In this document: one piece after another, positions 14,149 to 22,766 of the stretch
Layout: each line of letters opens with the position of its first letter
How positions within the stretch are numbered: the stretch's first letter is position 1
DNA from: Collinsella sp.
GTDB lineage: Bacteria > Actinomycetota > Coriobacteriia > Coriobacteriales > Coriobacteriaceae
Length of the DNA stretch: 29,836 nucleotides
NCBI GenBank assembly: GCA_019419525.1
Contig: DXZU01000044.1
Coordinates: forward strand, 1 to 29,836
Direction: 5' to 3'
Position numbers and translations under genes: made by a program
The notes under the pieces: model-generated
What the model saw: the letters and a program-made list of their open reading frames with translations, nothing else
Database searches by the model: none
Told to the model about the DNA's origin: nothing

Positions 14149-14184
14149 GCAGGGCACGGACGCCCCATGACGCCCGTGCCCTGC
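14149..14184 (-). promoter_or_regulatory. 11-bp hairpin between the HTH-like gene and the kinase
   Basis: Perfect arms GCAGGGCACGG (14149-14159) and CCGTGCCCTGC (14174-14184). Read on the minus strand, GTTATT and then the kinase ATG follow immediately. It could be an attenuating terminator with a poor U-tract, or a structure limiting kinase translation. Confidence 0.5.
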
Positions 14185-14228
14185 ACGTTCTAAATATCGT
14201 GAACACCGCTTCCGCCGGCAGCTAGCTG

Positions 14229-14651
14229 TTAGCTCACCGTCTCTTCACCAAAGCGATACAGCTCCTCGTTCACCTTTTGCAGGCTGCAGCCACGATCGAT
14301 ACAGAAAATGATGATGGCGTCACGGCGGTCCTTGCAGTTGAGGACATTGACGCCCGCCGCCGTCAAGGCGCGGTTGGTCTCCTTGAGCGTCAGCGCCATG
14401 GCAAAGGCAATCTGCAGTACCTTATTGCGGCTCGGATGCCGCGCACCGGTAAAGATCTGATAGCCAAACGTCTCGTTGAGGTCGGCCATACGCACCACGC
14501 GCGAACGCTCCAGCCCCTTTTCTTCCAAAAGCTGTTTCAGATACCCCGAAAGCGACGGGGCGGTAAAGTCGTGCTCTTTGATATAGCCCTCGATACTCGG
14601 AGCATCGAGCAGCTCGTTGAGCAACTCTTCGGTTAGCTTCTTATCGGGCAT
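14229..14651 (-). CDS. Small helix-turn-helix-like protein paired with the kinase
   Basis: A 140-residue soluble, helical protein. The middle portion (LSGYLKQLLEEKGLERSRVVRMADLNETFGYQIF, then RNKVLQIAFAMALTLKETNRALTAAG) follows the spacing of an Xre/Cro-type helix-turn-helix, including the late-repressor-like NKVLQIAFAM helix. The C-terminal part CKDRRDAIIIFCIDRG has no function I recognise. It is encoded on the same strand just before the Ser/Thr kinase gene, with a hairpin between, so the two probably form a regulatory pair. DNA binding is inferred and not certain. A Shine-Dalgarno-like GGTGAGG precedes the ATG. Confidence 0.65.
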   Translation of the reverse strand: MPDKKLTEELLNELLDAPSIEGYIKEHDFTAPSLSGYLKQLLEEKGLERSRVVRMADLNETFGYQIFTGARHPSRNKVLQIAFAMALTLKETNRALTAAGVNVLNCKDRRDAIIIFCIDRGCSLQKVNEELYRFGEETVS

Positions 14652-14699
14652 ATGGCCTCACCCCCCCAGCTCGCATAGTAACCATGTTTTTAATTCTAG

Positions 14700-15143
14700 T
14701 TAAAAACCGCTCACGTCAGAACGTTCCCAGCTGGCAACCTGGTCGGGAGATACCGTGCTCATCGCTTCGAACTTCCAGGTGCCGCCCGCTTTGAGATGCT
14801 TGGTGTTCGCAAGAGCCGTTCCCACCTGATTGCCGTCTACGTCATACAGAACATACTCAATCTGAATGTAGCTTTGCTCTTTATCCGTATTATTGGTCAA
14901 CGTGCCCGTGATCTTATACGCGAACTGATTAGACGTATCCCCGGCCTCATCCGAAACCGTATAGGGTTCTTGTGCCTCTTTTTGCTCCTCGACTTGCTGG
15001 GTCTGTTCGGCAGGCTTTGCTGTATCACCCGTAGACGAATCAGACGAGTTACCGCCCATAGAACCCACGACGCCGGCAACAACGAGCACCACGATGACGC
15101 CCAAAACGATCTTGCCGATCGGCTTCTTTCCCTCTTTTGCCAT
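14700..15143 (-). CDS. FxLYD domain-containing membrane-anchored protein
   Basis: A 147-residue protein with a basic N-terminus (MAKEGKKPIGK), one hydrophobic helix (IVLGVIVVLVVAGVVGSM), a low-complexity Ser/Asp/Gln/Glu linker, and a C-terminal beta-sandwich. The latter contains the FxLYD-type pattern YVLYDVDGNQVG preceded by GTLTNNTDKEQSYIQI. Such domains are common on the outer face of Gram-positive membranes and their role is unknown. It is an independent gene with AGGAAGG before its ATG. The 5' region holds two inverted repeats. Confidence 0.8.
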   Translation of the reverse strand: MAKEGKKPIGKIVLGVIVVLVVAGVVGSMGGNSSDSSTGDTAKPAEQTQQVEEQKEAQEPYTVSDEAGDTSNQFAYKITGTLTNNTDKEQSYIQIEYVLYDVDGNQVGTALANTKHLKAGGTWKFEAMSTVSPDQVASWERSDVSGF

Positions 15144-15154
15144 TATGCATCCTT

Positions 15155-15233
15155 CCTACGATCCGGCTACCGTGCCGGCACACAGCACATCGTAGGAGGC
15201 AGCGAGCTCAAATTCATTAGCTGGGAGCTAATG
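15155..15233 (-). promoter_or_regulatory. Inverted repeats in the 5' region of the FxLYD gene
   Basis: CCTACGAT (15155-15162) pairs with ATCGTAGG (15189-15196), with a nested CCGGC/GCCGG. Further out, CATTAGCT/AGCTAATG (15215-15222 with 15226-15233) forms an 8-bp dyad with loop GGG. The first stem partly covers the Shine-Dalgarno of the minus-strand gene. Confidence 0.4.
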
Positions 15234-15365
15234 TCGCAGCACAGCTTGCCACCTGGCACTCATTGAGTCTTTTTTCCTTCACCGAACTCATGCCTTTGTT
15301 GTTGACTATTAAACATTTAGACGTAAACTGCTTTGTTACCTTGTCAACATCTGAAAGGAACCTCA

Positions 15366-17687
15366 TTGGGAAAAGACGTACTGGTGCAGCAACTCGTCGA
15401 CTCATTCGACAGCTGGCCCGCCAAAAACTCCGGTTGCGGATCGTCCCGCATGACACAAGAGCTCTATCCTTTTGACAAGCTCTTCTCTCCCATCAAAATT
15501 AACAAGCTCACCGTCAAAAACCGCATTGTCATGGCGCCGATGGGCAATATCGACATGTGCGAGGAAACTGGTCGTCCCAGCGACATGATGCTGCAGTACT
15601 TTTTCGCCCGCGCCAAAGGCGGCTGCGGCCTCATCACAACAGGACTCGTACCGGTAAGCCACGGCATCGATACCACGGTCACCGAGCTGGACAAGCTCAC
15701 CTATTTCCCGCGCATCGATCGAAGCCGAACCGTTATGGCAGGCTGGCGCGACCTTGCCCAAGGTGTCCATGCCTTCGGATCGCGCATTTTTGTCCAGCTT
15801 ACGGCCGGACTCGGCCGCGTGGGCAACCCGCAATGCCTCATCACGCAAAAAAAGTTTCCGGTCTCGGCGAGTTTCTTGCCTAACTACTACATCCCCGCCA
15901 TTCCATGCATGCGCCTCTCGAATCAAAAGCTGCGCCGTATCGTAAACAATATCGGCCAAGCGGCGGCCGATGCTCATGCCATGGGCATCGATGGCGTCTA
16001 TTTGCACGGGCACGAGGGTTATCTTATCGAGCAGCTCGGAAACCCCGCCTTTAACCATCGCAAGCTCGGACGTTATGCCGATTGGCGTCAGTTTGGCCTC
16101 GATATGATCAAAGAAATCCGTCGCCGCGTTGGGCCCGACTACCCCATCATGTACCGCATCGACCTTTCGCTTGCACTCGAGGAAACCTATGACGAGCAGG
16201 TCATGAATTCGACCTATCTGGGACGCATGCGCGGCGGCCGCACAGTCGAACAGACCCTGGGTTATATGGAAGAGCTCGTGGCGGCGGGAGTAGACATCTT
16301 TGACGTCGACCTTGGTTGCTATGACAACTGGTGGATGCCCCACCCGCCTGCGAGCATGCCCGCAGGCTGCTTCGTTCCCGTGGCGCGCGCCGTTCGAGAG
16401 CGCTTTGCCGCCGACAATATCCGCTCCAATGCCGGCCTTCCCGTACCCGTTGTCGCGGTGGGTAAGTTGGGCTACCCCGACATTGCCGAACGTGCCCTTC
16501 GCAATGGCGACGCCGATATGATCATGCTCGGACGCCCGCTGCTTGCGGATCCCGAGTGGCCCAACAAGGCGTACGCCGGTCGCGTGGCAGATATTCGCCC
16601 CTGCATCGGATGCCAGGAAGGATGCCTCAACGAGTTTGTCGAAGGGGGCCATCCGCAGTGTGCCGTCAATCCACGCTGCAGCTTTGAATACCTCATGCCC
16701 CAGACACCCGCTCCCGCCAAAGAACCCAAACGCATAGCGGTGATAGGAGCCGGACCCGCCGGGATGGTCTGTGCGCTAATCGCCGCGCGTCGTGGCCACG
16801 ACGTAAAGCTCATCGATGCCGAAGATGAACTTGGAGGAAAACTCCTCTCCGCCAGCGCCGCCCGGATCAAGTTCGACCTCGATAACTACCGATCATATCT
16901 TGTTCGACAGGTGCGCGAGCAGGCAGAAAAACCCAACGGGAACCTGACACTCGAACTTGGACGGGCAGCACGCGCCGAAGATCTTGCAAAAGCAGGCTTC
17001 GACGCAATCGTGTGCGCGACAGGCACTTCCAATGCAATACCGCCCATCCCCGGTCTTACGGAGCTTGCAGCATCGGGCCATGCCGTGCTGGCAACGCAGC
17101 TACTGCGCCAACCCGCGCTGCTTGGCAACGCCAAAACCGTCACCATCATTGGCGGAGGGGCCGTGGGCTGCGAGGTTGCCCAATGGCTCACCGTCGAACA
17201 CGGCATACCACAGGTCAACGTAATTGAAATGCTGCCTCACATGATGCAGGGCGCCTGCACGGCAAATCGCGGCCACCTACTCCATACGCTCAGGGGACGC
17301 AATGTGCGGCTCCTCAATATGACACGCGTCGAGCGCGCGGAAGTCGACGGCAAACGCGAGTCTGGAGCCCCATCGAGGTGTGCGCGTCTCCACTTGAGTC
17401 GCAACTGCCACAAAAACGTTCCCGACCCCTACGTCTCGTGGTCACCGGTCTTGCCCGAGAACGTCGAAAACCCGCTTGCACCCAAAATCGGCAACGACTG
17501 GAAGTCACTCGAGCTAACCTGCGACCTGGTAATCATTGCCTGCGGCGGACACCCCGACGACGCGCTGTTCTACAAACTGCAGCAGACGCACGCCGCTGAC
17601 GAGCTGCATAACATCGGCGATGGGTTTGCGCCCGGCCGTGTGCTCGAAGCGGTCCGTGCGGCATACCGACTCGGCACCAATATCTAA
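15366..17687 (+). CDS. Old Yellow Enzyme-type FMN/4Fe-4S/FAD oxidoreductase (FadH/enoate reductase-like)
   Basis: A 773-residue flavoenzyme of the 2,4-dienoyl-CoA reductase/enoate reductase family, cytoplasmic. The N-terminal TIM barrel carries FSPIKINKLTVKNRIVMAPMG (shown in part), GVYLHGHEGYLIEQ and the C-terminal barrel strand DMIMLGRPLLADPEW. A 4Fe-4S cluster motif CIGCQEGC...C follows (Cys413, 416, 420, 432). Then come a FAD-binding Rossmann motif AVIGAGPAG (about 458-466) and an NAD(P)H motif IIGGGAVG (about 594-601). Electrons should flow NAD(P)H to FAD to 4Fe-4S to FMN to an activated C=C bond. The start is TTG 15366, chosen because AAAGGA lies six bases upstream. ATG 15450 (MTQELYPF) is the alternative and lacks an RBS. 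It heads a cluster with aconitase-X subunits, suggesting reduction of a dehydration product. Confidence 0.88.
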   Translation: MGKDVLVQQLVDSFDSWPAKNSGCGSSRMTQELYPFDKLFSPIKINKLTVKNRIVMAPMGNIDMCEETGRPSDMMLQYFFARAKGGCGLITTGLVPVSHGIDTTVTELDKLTYFPRIDRSRTVMAGWRDLAQGVHAFGSRIFVQLTAGLGRVGNPQCLITQKKFPVSASFLPNYYIPAIPCMRLSNQKLRRIVNNIGQAAADAHAMGIDGVYLHGHEGYLIEQLGNPAFNHRKLGRYADWRQFGLDMIKEIRRRVGPDYPIMYRIDLSLALEETYDEQVMNSTYLGRMRGGRTVEQTLGYMEELVAAGVDIFDVDLGCYDNWWMPHPPASMPAGCFVPVARAVRERFAADNIRSNAGLPVPVVAVGKLGYPDIAERALRNGDADMIMLGRPLLADPEWPNKAYAGRVADIRPCIGCQEGCLNEFVEGGHPQCAVNPRCSFEYLMPQTPAPAKEPKRIAVIGAGPAGMVCALIAARRGHDVKLIDAEDELGGKLLSASAARIKFDLDNYRSYLVRQVREQAEKPNGNLTLELGRAARAEDLAKAGFDAIVCATGTSNAIPPIPGLTELAASGHAVLATQLLRQPALLGNAKTVTIIGGGAVGCEVAQWLTVEHGIPQVNVIEMLPHMMQGACTANRGHLLHTLRGRNVRLLNMTRVERAEVDGKRESGAPSRCARLHLSRNCHKNVPDPYVSWSPVLPENVENPLAPKIGNDWKSLELTCDLVIIACGGHPDDALFYKLQQTHAADELHNIGDGFAPGRVLEAVRAAYRLGTNI

Positions 17688-17708
17688 CACGAAAGGATGG
17701 GCTCACAG

Positions 17709-18986
17709 ATGAACCTGACCTCCCAACAACAAGCCCTGCTCGACGGCGCCAAGGGCCCCGCCATGGCCAAAGTGGTCAAGACCCTCGTTATGTACGGCGA
17801 ATGCTTTGGCGCCGAGCGTATGGTTCCCGTGACCGGCGCAAACGGTCATCTTGTCACAAGTTTTGGCCTCTCCATGCTCGGTCCAGTCTATGACCTTATG
17901 GATGAGCTGCTGAAAGACGGCGCCCTGTCCGGTCAGTCATTCTCGGTCGACCCGAGGCCCCTCGACCCCGCCGTCCCGGCCAACCCGCTGCAAAAGCTGC
18001 TGTTCAAGATTATGTATTCCAAACAAGACGATTATGAGGCACAGCTGCGCAGCATGGGTCTATTGGACAACGATGCTTTCACCTGCACCTGCTACCAGCC
18101 CGAGGTTGGCAATCGACCTCGGCGTGGCGACATCCTAAGCTGGGCAGAAAGCAGCGCCGTGGTCTTTGCCAACTCCGTGCTGGGCGCTCGCTGCAATCGC
18201 AACTCCGGCATCATCGAGATGTTCGGCTCAATTGCCGGCTTTGTCCCGGAATTCGGCCTGCTCACCGATGAGGGCCGCAAGGCGACCTGGATCATCGAAG
18301 TCGACTGTAAGCGCAAGCCCGAAGCGCAAGTGCTTGGCAGCGCCATTGGCATGAAGGTGATGGAAGACGTCCCTTACATTAAAGGCCTCGACCGCTGGCT
18401 TGGCCGCGAACTCACACCCGGCACGCAGGACTACCTTAAGGACATGGGCGCCGCCAGCGCATCGAACGGCGCTGTCGGGCTCTACCACGTGGACGGCATC
18501 ACGCCCGAGGCCGTCGAACAAGGCGAACACCTCATAGCACCAGACGCCCAAATCTATCGCATTGACGACGCCGAGCTGGAACGCATCCGCTCGAGCTACC
18601 CCGTTATGTGGAAGAACCCGGGCGCGCGCCCCAAGCTTGCCTTCATCGGCTGCCCCCACCTCTCGTCTGCACAACTCGCCCATTGGGCAGACGCCATCTG
18701 CGATGGGCTGAGCGCCTCCGGCAAGTGCCGCGTGCAAGTACCCACCGTACTGACCGCCGCCCCATCCGTGGCAGACGCCTTCCGCAAGACTGCGGCATAC
18801 AGACGCCTCTCGACTACCGGTGCCGTCGTCTCGAGCATCTGCCCGCTTATGTACACCAACAACCCGCTGTGCGGCATCATGCCCATCATCACCAACTCCA
18901 ACAAGTTGCGTACGTACTCGGCATCGCGCTACTACACCGACGACGAGGTGCTCGCCTACGTCACCACCGGAAAACCAATCAAATAG
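17709..18986 (+). CDS. Aconitase X catalytic (large) subunit
   Basis: The AcnX catalytic-domain protein, 425 residues, an Fe-S hydro-lyase. The large subunit shows FTCTCYQPEVGNRP (Cys126, Cys128), the highly conserved SWAESSAVVFANSVLGARCNR (146-164), and two further Cys in FIGCPH (Cys315) and SSICPLMY (Cys378). These could form the three-Cys cluster site. Characterised AcnX enzymes dehydrate cis-3-hydroxy-L-proline in bacteria or mevalonate 5-phosphate in archaea, and the substrate here is not known. The start at ATG 17709 (MNLTSQQQALL) was preferred over ATG 17697, which would sit directly on the GAAAGG. It is probably co-transcribed with the reductase gene ending 21 bp before and with the small subunit 14 bp after. 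Confidence 0.88.
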   Translation: MNLTSQQQALLDGAKGPAMAKVVKTLVMYGECFGAERMVPVTGANGHLVTSFGLSMLGPVYDLMDELLKDGALSGQSFSVDPRPLDPAVPANPLQKLLFKIMYSKQDDYEAQLRSMGLLDNDAFTCTCYQPEVGNRPRRGDILSWAESSAVVFANSVLGARCNRNSGIIEMFGSIAGFVPEFGLLTDEGRKATWIIEVDCKRKPEAQVLGSAIGMKVMEDVPYIKGLDRWLGRELTPGTQDYLKDMGAASASNGAVGLYHVDGITPEAVEQGEHLIAPDAQIYRIDDAELERIRSSYPVMWKNPGARPKLAFIGCPHLSSAQLAHWADAICDGLSASGKCRVQVPTVLTAAPSVADAFRKTAAYRRLSTTGAVVSSICPLMYTNNPLCGIMPIITNSNKLRTYSASRYYTDDEVLAYVTTGKPIK

Positions 18987-19000
18987 GAAGGCGACTCCTC

Positions 19001-19444
19001 ATGGAAAAAATCTTTCACGGCCGCGTCGTTGTCCCCGGAACTGCCCACGCCAAGGCACTTGTCTCTCACGGAGGGCTCAACACACTCGCATCGTTTCAGA
19101 AGGCACTGATGTTTGGCGACAAAAAGGCCACGTGTTCCGACCAAAACAATCCCGACTTGTACGGCAAACCTTTGGCGGGATGTGCCTTGTGTCTTCCGCA
19201 GACTATCGGCTCCACCACAGGCGGCATGGTGCTCTTCTGCGCCACCAAAATGGGGCGCCAGCCCGCATGCCTGCTGTTTTCCAAACCCATTGACAGCCTT
19301 GCCGCCGCTGGCGCGATCCTCTCGGGTGTATGGACCGACACCCCCATGCCCACCATTGACAACCTGGGCGATGAGTTTCTCGATGCTGTGTCGACGGGAG
19401 ACGCCATCACCGTGACCGAAGACGGCACGGTCATCGTCGGCTAA
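19001..19444 (+). CDS. Aconitase X swivel (small) subunit, DUF126
   Basis: A 147-residue small subunit of AcnX. The swivel fold is recognisable from the strand FHGRVVVPGTAHAKALVS, the LAGCALCLPQTIGSTTGGMVLF segment (in which the Ser/Thr-rich GSTTG loop contributes to the active site), and KPIDSLAAAGAILSG. It pairs with the large subunit to close over substrate. ATG 19001 is preceded by AGGAAGG nine bases upstream. It lies 14 bp after the large-subunit gene on the same strand, consistent with a heterodimeric enzyme. Confidence 0.88.
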   Translation: MEKIFHGRVVVPGTAHAKALVSHGGLNTLASFQKALMFGDKKATCSDQNNPDLYGKPLAGCALCLPQTIGSTTGGMVLFCATKMGRQPACLLFSKPIDSLAAAGAILSGVWTDTPMPTIDNLGDEFLDAVSTGDAITVTEDGTVIVG

Positions 19445-19554
19445 GGTTATCCGACCCGCCGCCCGCAAATGAACAACGTGTTTCGCCATTTCCCACGCGC
19501 GGTGCGGGCGATAATCTTGACGTATTCGATATACAACACGAAAGGAGTCCCACC

Positions 19555-20976
19555 ATGGGAGCATCGGTATCGGTCGCACAGGGCGCGCCTCTTGATGCAG
19601 GCACCTACAAGGCAGACGAGGCAGCCGTCGAGCGCTTTTGCGAATTGCTGCGCATCCCCACCGTTTCGCGTGAGAACATCGCCGAGCGCGATGATGAGCC
19701 CTTCAGCCAGTGGATTCCCACGCTTCAGCGACTTTATCCGCATTTCTTTAAAGTCGCCGAGCTCACACGCGTCGACGACTTTGGCATGCTCCTGCGTTGG
19801 CCTGGCGCCGATTCCGCCTTGGACCCCATCGTCATGATGGCGCATCAGGACGTCGTGCCCGTCGAGGGCCAAGACTGGAAGCACGATCCCTTTGGAGCCG
19901 AGATCTTCGACGGCGAGATCTGGGCCCGCGGATCACTCGACACCAAGTGCATCGTCTCGGCTTTCTTCGAGGCCGCCGAGCATTTGATTGCCCAGGGCTT
20001 CGTTCCCCCGCGCGATGTCTGGTTCTTCTCGAGCGATGGCGAGGAAATCGCCGCACCTACTGCAACCCATGCAGTGCAGTGGCTTCGCGAGCATAACATC
20101 CATCCCTACATGGTGCTCGATGAGGGTGGCGCCGTGGCAACCGACGCCCCGCTCGGCGTCACCGAACCCGTTGCCATGGTAGGCGTGTCCGAGAAGGGCC
20201 ACGTCGACCTTACCGTCACGGCGCGCGCCGACGGCGGCCATGCCTCTACGCCTGCGGCAAACGATGCCTGCCGTCTTCTCTGCCGTGTATGCGAGACTAT
20301 CTCGGCCAACCCCGGCAAGCCGCAGCTCACGCCCGCCGTCGAGGCCACACTGACCGAGTTGGGTGCCCGTAGCAGCGCGACGTATCAGGCAATCTTTGGC
20401 AACCTGTGGCTCACGCGCCCCGCGGTTACCAAGATTATGGCCGCCAGCCCCGAGACCTCGGCCATGCTGCGCACAACCTATGCGCTCACGCAGCTCGAAG
20501 GCTCCAATGCGCACAATGTGCTGCCACCAGTTGCTCGCGCCAACTTCAACGTGCGCATCGCTCCGTTCGAGACCATCGCCGATGCCGTTGAGCGCGCCCG
20601 CAAGCTCGCCGCCCAGCAGTGCCGCGCCTCGGGCGTAAGCCCCGACCATGTCACCGTCGAAATCAACGAGGCGATTCCCTACACCGAGCCCGCGCCCATC
20701 TCGACTTACGAAGACGATGCCGCCTTCAACTACATCCATCGCTGCGTGTCGGGTGTCTATCCCGAGGCCGGCTTTGCTCCCTACGTGCAGAACTCCTGTA
20801 CCGACTCGCGCGAGTTCAACGAGATCTGCGGTCGCGTCTACCGCTTCTGCGGCTTTATCTACTCGGGCGAGGCGCGCAAGCTCATCCATGCCGCCAACGA
20901 ACGCATCGGCGTCGACGTCTACAAGCGCGGCATCGAATTCTATGTGGCGTTTCTCGCCAACCTTGAACAACTGTAG
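19555..20976 (+). CDS. M20 family metallopeptidase
   Basis: A 473-residue zinc peptidase of the M20 family (carboxypeptidase S/dipeptidase type), cytoplasmic with no signal peptide. Metal ligands are visible in order: MMAHQDVVP (His97), RGSLDTK (Asp129), SSDGEE (Glu163 the base, Glu164 a ligand), and a late His in KLIHAANE. An intact dimerisation domain lies between (GHVDLTVTARADGGHAS onward). It should hydrolyse a dipeptide or N-acyl amino acid. AAAGGAG precedes the ATG. It sits between the aconitase-X genes and an MFS transporter, all on one strand, so it may release the substrate of that pathway. That role is inference. Confidence 0.88.
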   Translation: MGASVSVAQGAPLDAGTYKADEAAVERFCELLRIPTVSRENIAERDDEPFSQWIPTLQRLYPHFFKVAELTRVDDFGMLLRWPGADSALDPIVMMAHQDVVPVEGQDWKHDPFGAEIFDGEIWARGSLDTKCIVSAFFEAAEHLIAQGFVPPRDVWFFSSDGEEIAAPTATHAVQWLREHNIHPYMVLDEGGAVATDAPLGVTEPVAMVGVSEKGHVDLTVTARADGGHASTPAANDACRLLCRVCETISANPGKPQLTPAVEATLTELGARSSATYQAIFGNLWLTRPAVTKIMAASPETSAMLRTTYALTQLEGSNAHNVLPPVARANFNVRIAPFETIADAVERARKLAAQQCRASGVSPDHVTVEINEAIPYTEPAPISTYEDDAAFNYIHRCVSGVYPEAGFAPYVQNSCTDSREFNEICGRVYRFCGFIYSGEARKLIHAANERIGVDVYKRGIEFYVAFLANLEQL

Positions 20977-21027
20977 AACGGGGGCCGATAGCACCCCTCC
21001 CCGCTTTTACCGACCAGGAGAACCAGC

Positions 21028-22347
21028 ATGACCCAACCAAATCTTAAGCGGGCGGCCCGGCTCGACACCAAGGCCGTCGCCCTCGCCTCCCTACCCTTTA
21101 TGGGCATGATCAGCTTTTGGCAGGTCTACGACGGCATCGTTCCCAAGATGCTCACAGGGACCTTTGGCCTATCCAACTCGCTCACCGGCGCGATCATGGC
21201 CATCGATAATGTCTTTGGCCTGTTCCTGCTTCCGCTCTTTGGCATCCTCTCGGACCGCTGCGCAAGCAAACTCGGGCGTCGAACGCCCTTTATCTTGGGC
21301 GGCTCCGCGGTGGCAATGCTCTCCGTCCCGCTCATCGCGATCGCCAACAACATGGGCAGCCTACCTCTGCTCATTGGCGCGATTATCCTCACGCTTTTTG
21401 CAATATGCGCCTACCGCACCATGACGGTTGCCATTGTGGCCGATATTACGCCTCGCCCACTTCGAACCAAGGCGGACTCAATCGAAAAGATCGTCGGCTA
21501 TGCGGGAACGGGCCTTATGCTCGTCGCCATCTCGGTCATGGTTCCCAAGGCCGACAAACCCGATTATCTCCCGCTCTTTATCTTGCAGGCCGTCTTTATC
21601 CTCGTGTCGGCCGTTGTCTACGGCGTCTTTGTCCGTGAGCCCGCCCTCGTCGAAAAGATGCGCGAGAAATCGCTGTCCATGGGCATCGACGAGGATCAGA
21701 TTGACAAAGATGACTCCCCCGAGGCCGGCGGTAAAAATCGCATTGCAGACGCCGGCGTACGCCGCTCCATCATCATGCTGCTCGCCGCAACGTTTTTCTA
21801 TTACATGAGCTATAACGCCATGACCACCAATATCAGCCGTTATGCCGATATGTTCTACGGCATGGAGGGCGGTTCCTATGCCATCATCAATATCGTGACG
21901 ATTGCAGGCGCGCTGCTAAGCTACGTACCCCTGGCAAATCTTTCGCTCAAAATCGGCCGTAAAAAGGTCGCCCTGGGCACCGCCGTCATCATGGTTTTAT
22001 GCCCCGCGCTTCTTTGGCTGGCACCCGGTTTCTCGCCCGTGCTGTACGGCGTCTTTTTGTTGATGGGCGTTGCGCTGGGCGGCGTGGACCTGTGCGTGTA
22101 CACGATGATTCTGGAGTGCTGCAGCTCCCAAAGCGTGGGTCGCTACTCCGGTTACTACTACACCGTGAGCATGGCGGCTCAGGTGGCGACACCGATTCTC
22201 TCCGGCATCGTTATGGACGTGGCGCCGTCGATGCTCTTCGCCTACATCACGGCAATGGGCATGTTTATGGCCGCGAGCATTGCCGCCGCCAAGCACGGCG
22301 ATGCCATCTTGATCGACGAGGTCGCTCGCCGCGAGGCAGCAAAGTAG
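21028..22347 (+). CDS. MFS transporter (GPH/SLC45-like)
   Basis: A 439-residue membrane protein with about twelve hydrophobic segments. Motif A appears as GILSDRCASKLGRRTPFILGG after helix 2, with a second-half equivalent KIGRKKVALGTAV, typical of the glycoside-pentoside-hexuronide and SLC45-like branch of the major facilitator superfamily. A charged cytoplasmic loop (about 205-240) separates the halves. The substrate cannot be read from sequence. Location at the end of the reductase/aconitase-X/peptidase cluster suggests import of that pathway's substrate or a peptide form of it. CAGGAGA precedes the ATG, and a strong terminator follows. Confidence 0.88.
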   Translation: MTQPNLKRAARLDTKAVALASLPFMGMISFWQVYDGIVPKMLTGTFGLSNSLTGAIMAIDNVFGLFLLPLFGILSDRCASKLGRRTPFILGGSAVAMLSVPLIAIANNMGSLPLLIGAIILTLFAICAYRTMTVAIVADITPRPLRTKADSIEKIVGYAGTGLMLVAISVMVPKADKPDYLPLFILQAVFILVSAVVYGVFVREPALVEKMREKSLSMGIDEDQIDKDDSPEAGGKNRIADAGVRRSIIMLLAATFFYYMSYNAMTTNISRYADMFYGMEGGSYAIINIVTIAGALLSYVPLANLSLKIGRKKVALGTAVIMVLCPALLWLAPGFSPVLYGVFLLMGVALGGVDLCVYTMILECCSSQSVGRYSGYYYTVSMAAQVATPILSGIVMDVAPSMLFAYITAMGMFMAASIAAAKHGDAILIDEVARREAAK

Positions 22348-22370
22348 GAGACCGAATTAACTACCGTGCG

Positions 22371-22411
22371 AAAGGGGTCGGATGGGCAAAGCGCCCATCC
22401 GACCCCTTTTT
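22371..22411 (+). terminator. Intrinsic terminator of the reductase/AcnX/transporter cluster
   Basis: A stem of about 17 bp (AAAGGGGTCGGATGGGC 22371-22387 with its complement 22393-22409), a 5-nt loop, and a T-run to 22411. It lies about 25 bp after the MFS stop codon. Confidence 0.93.
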
Positions 22412-22440
22412 CGTTTCATCCTCAAGAAGCTTGTCGAAGC

Positions 22441-22764
22441 CTACCCCACCGTGATGGATTCCCCAGTAAAGGTGCTGATGAGCAGCAGGATAAAGAACGC
22501 CAAGTAACTGATGCTCAGCGGGTACGCAATAATCAGGAAGACGACCCAGCCGACATTGGTGTTACCGTCGGCACGGCGTTGCTCGCGATTGCGGCAGAGC
22601 CAAATCGTCACGCCAATGGCCACAATCAACAGCACAAGTGCCGCTGCCGCCAGTCCAGCAAGCGCAAACATCACGCCAATGCTCACAGCAATAACCGGGA
22701 GCAGCAGCAAGCCGCACCCGCACCCACCCGGACTATACACGGCAGACTGTCGACGTCGTTCCAT
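22441..22764 (-). CDS. Small membrane protein, unknown function
   Basis: A 107-residue protein with a basic N-terminus (MERRRQS), a Gly/Cys-rich patch (GGCGCG), two adjacent hydrophobic stretches, a basic loop (CRNREQRRADGN), and a third C-terminal hydrophobic segment. About three membrane helices are predicted. I do not recognise the family. The start overlaps the stop of the upstream amidohydrolase gene (a GTG at 22770 forms a GTGA overlap, and ATG 22764 is the better choice with GGAG before it). It is therefore translated together with that gene. Confidence 0.7.
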   Translation of the reverse strand: MERRRQSAVYSPGGCGCGLLLLPVIAVSIGVMFALAGLAAAALVLLIVAIGVTIWLCRNREQRRADGNTNVGWVVFLIIAYPLSISYLAFFILLLISTFTGESITVG

Positions 22765-22766
22765 CG

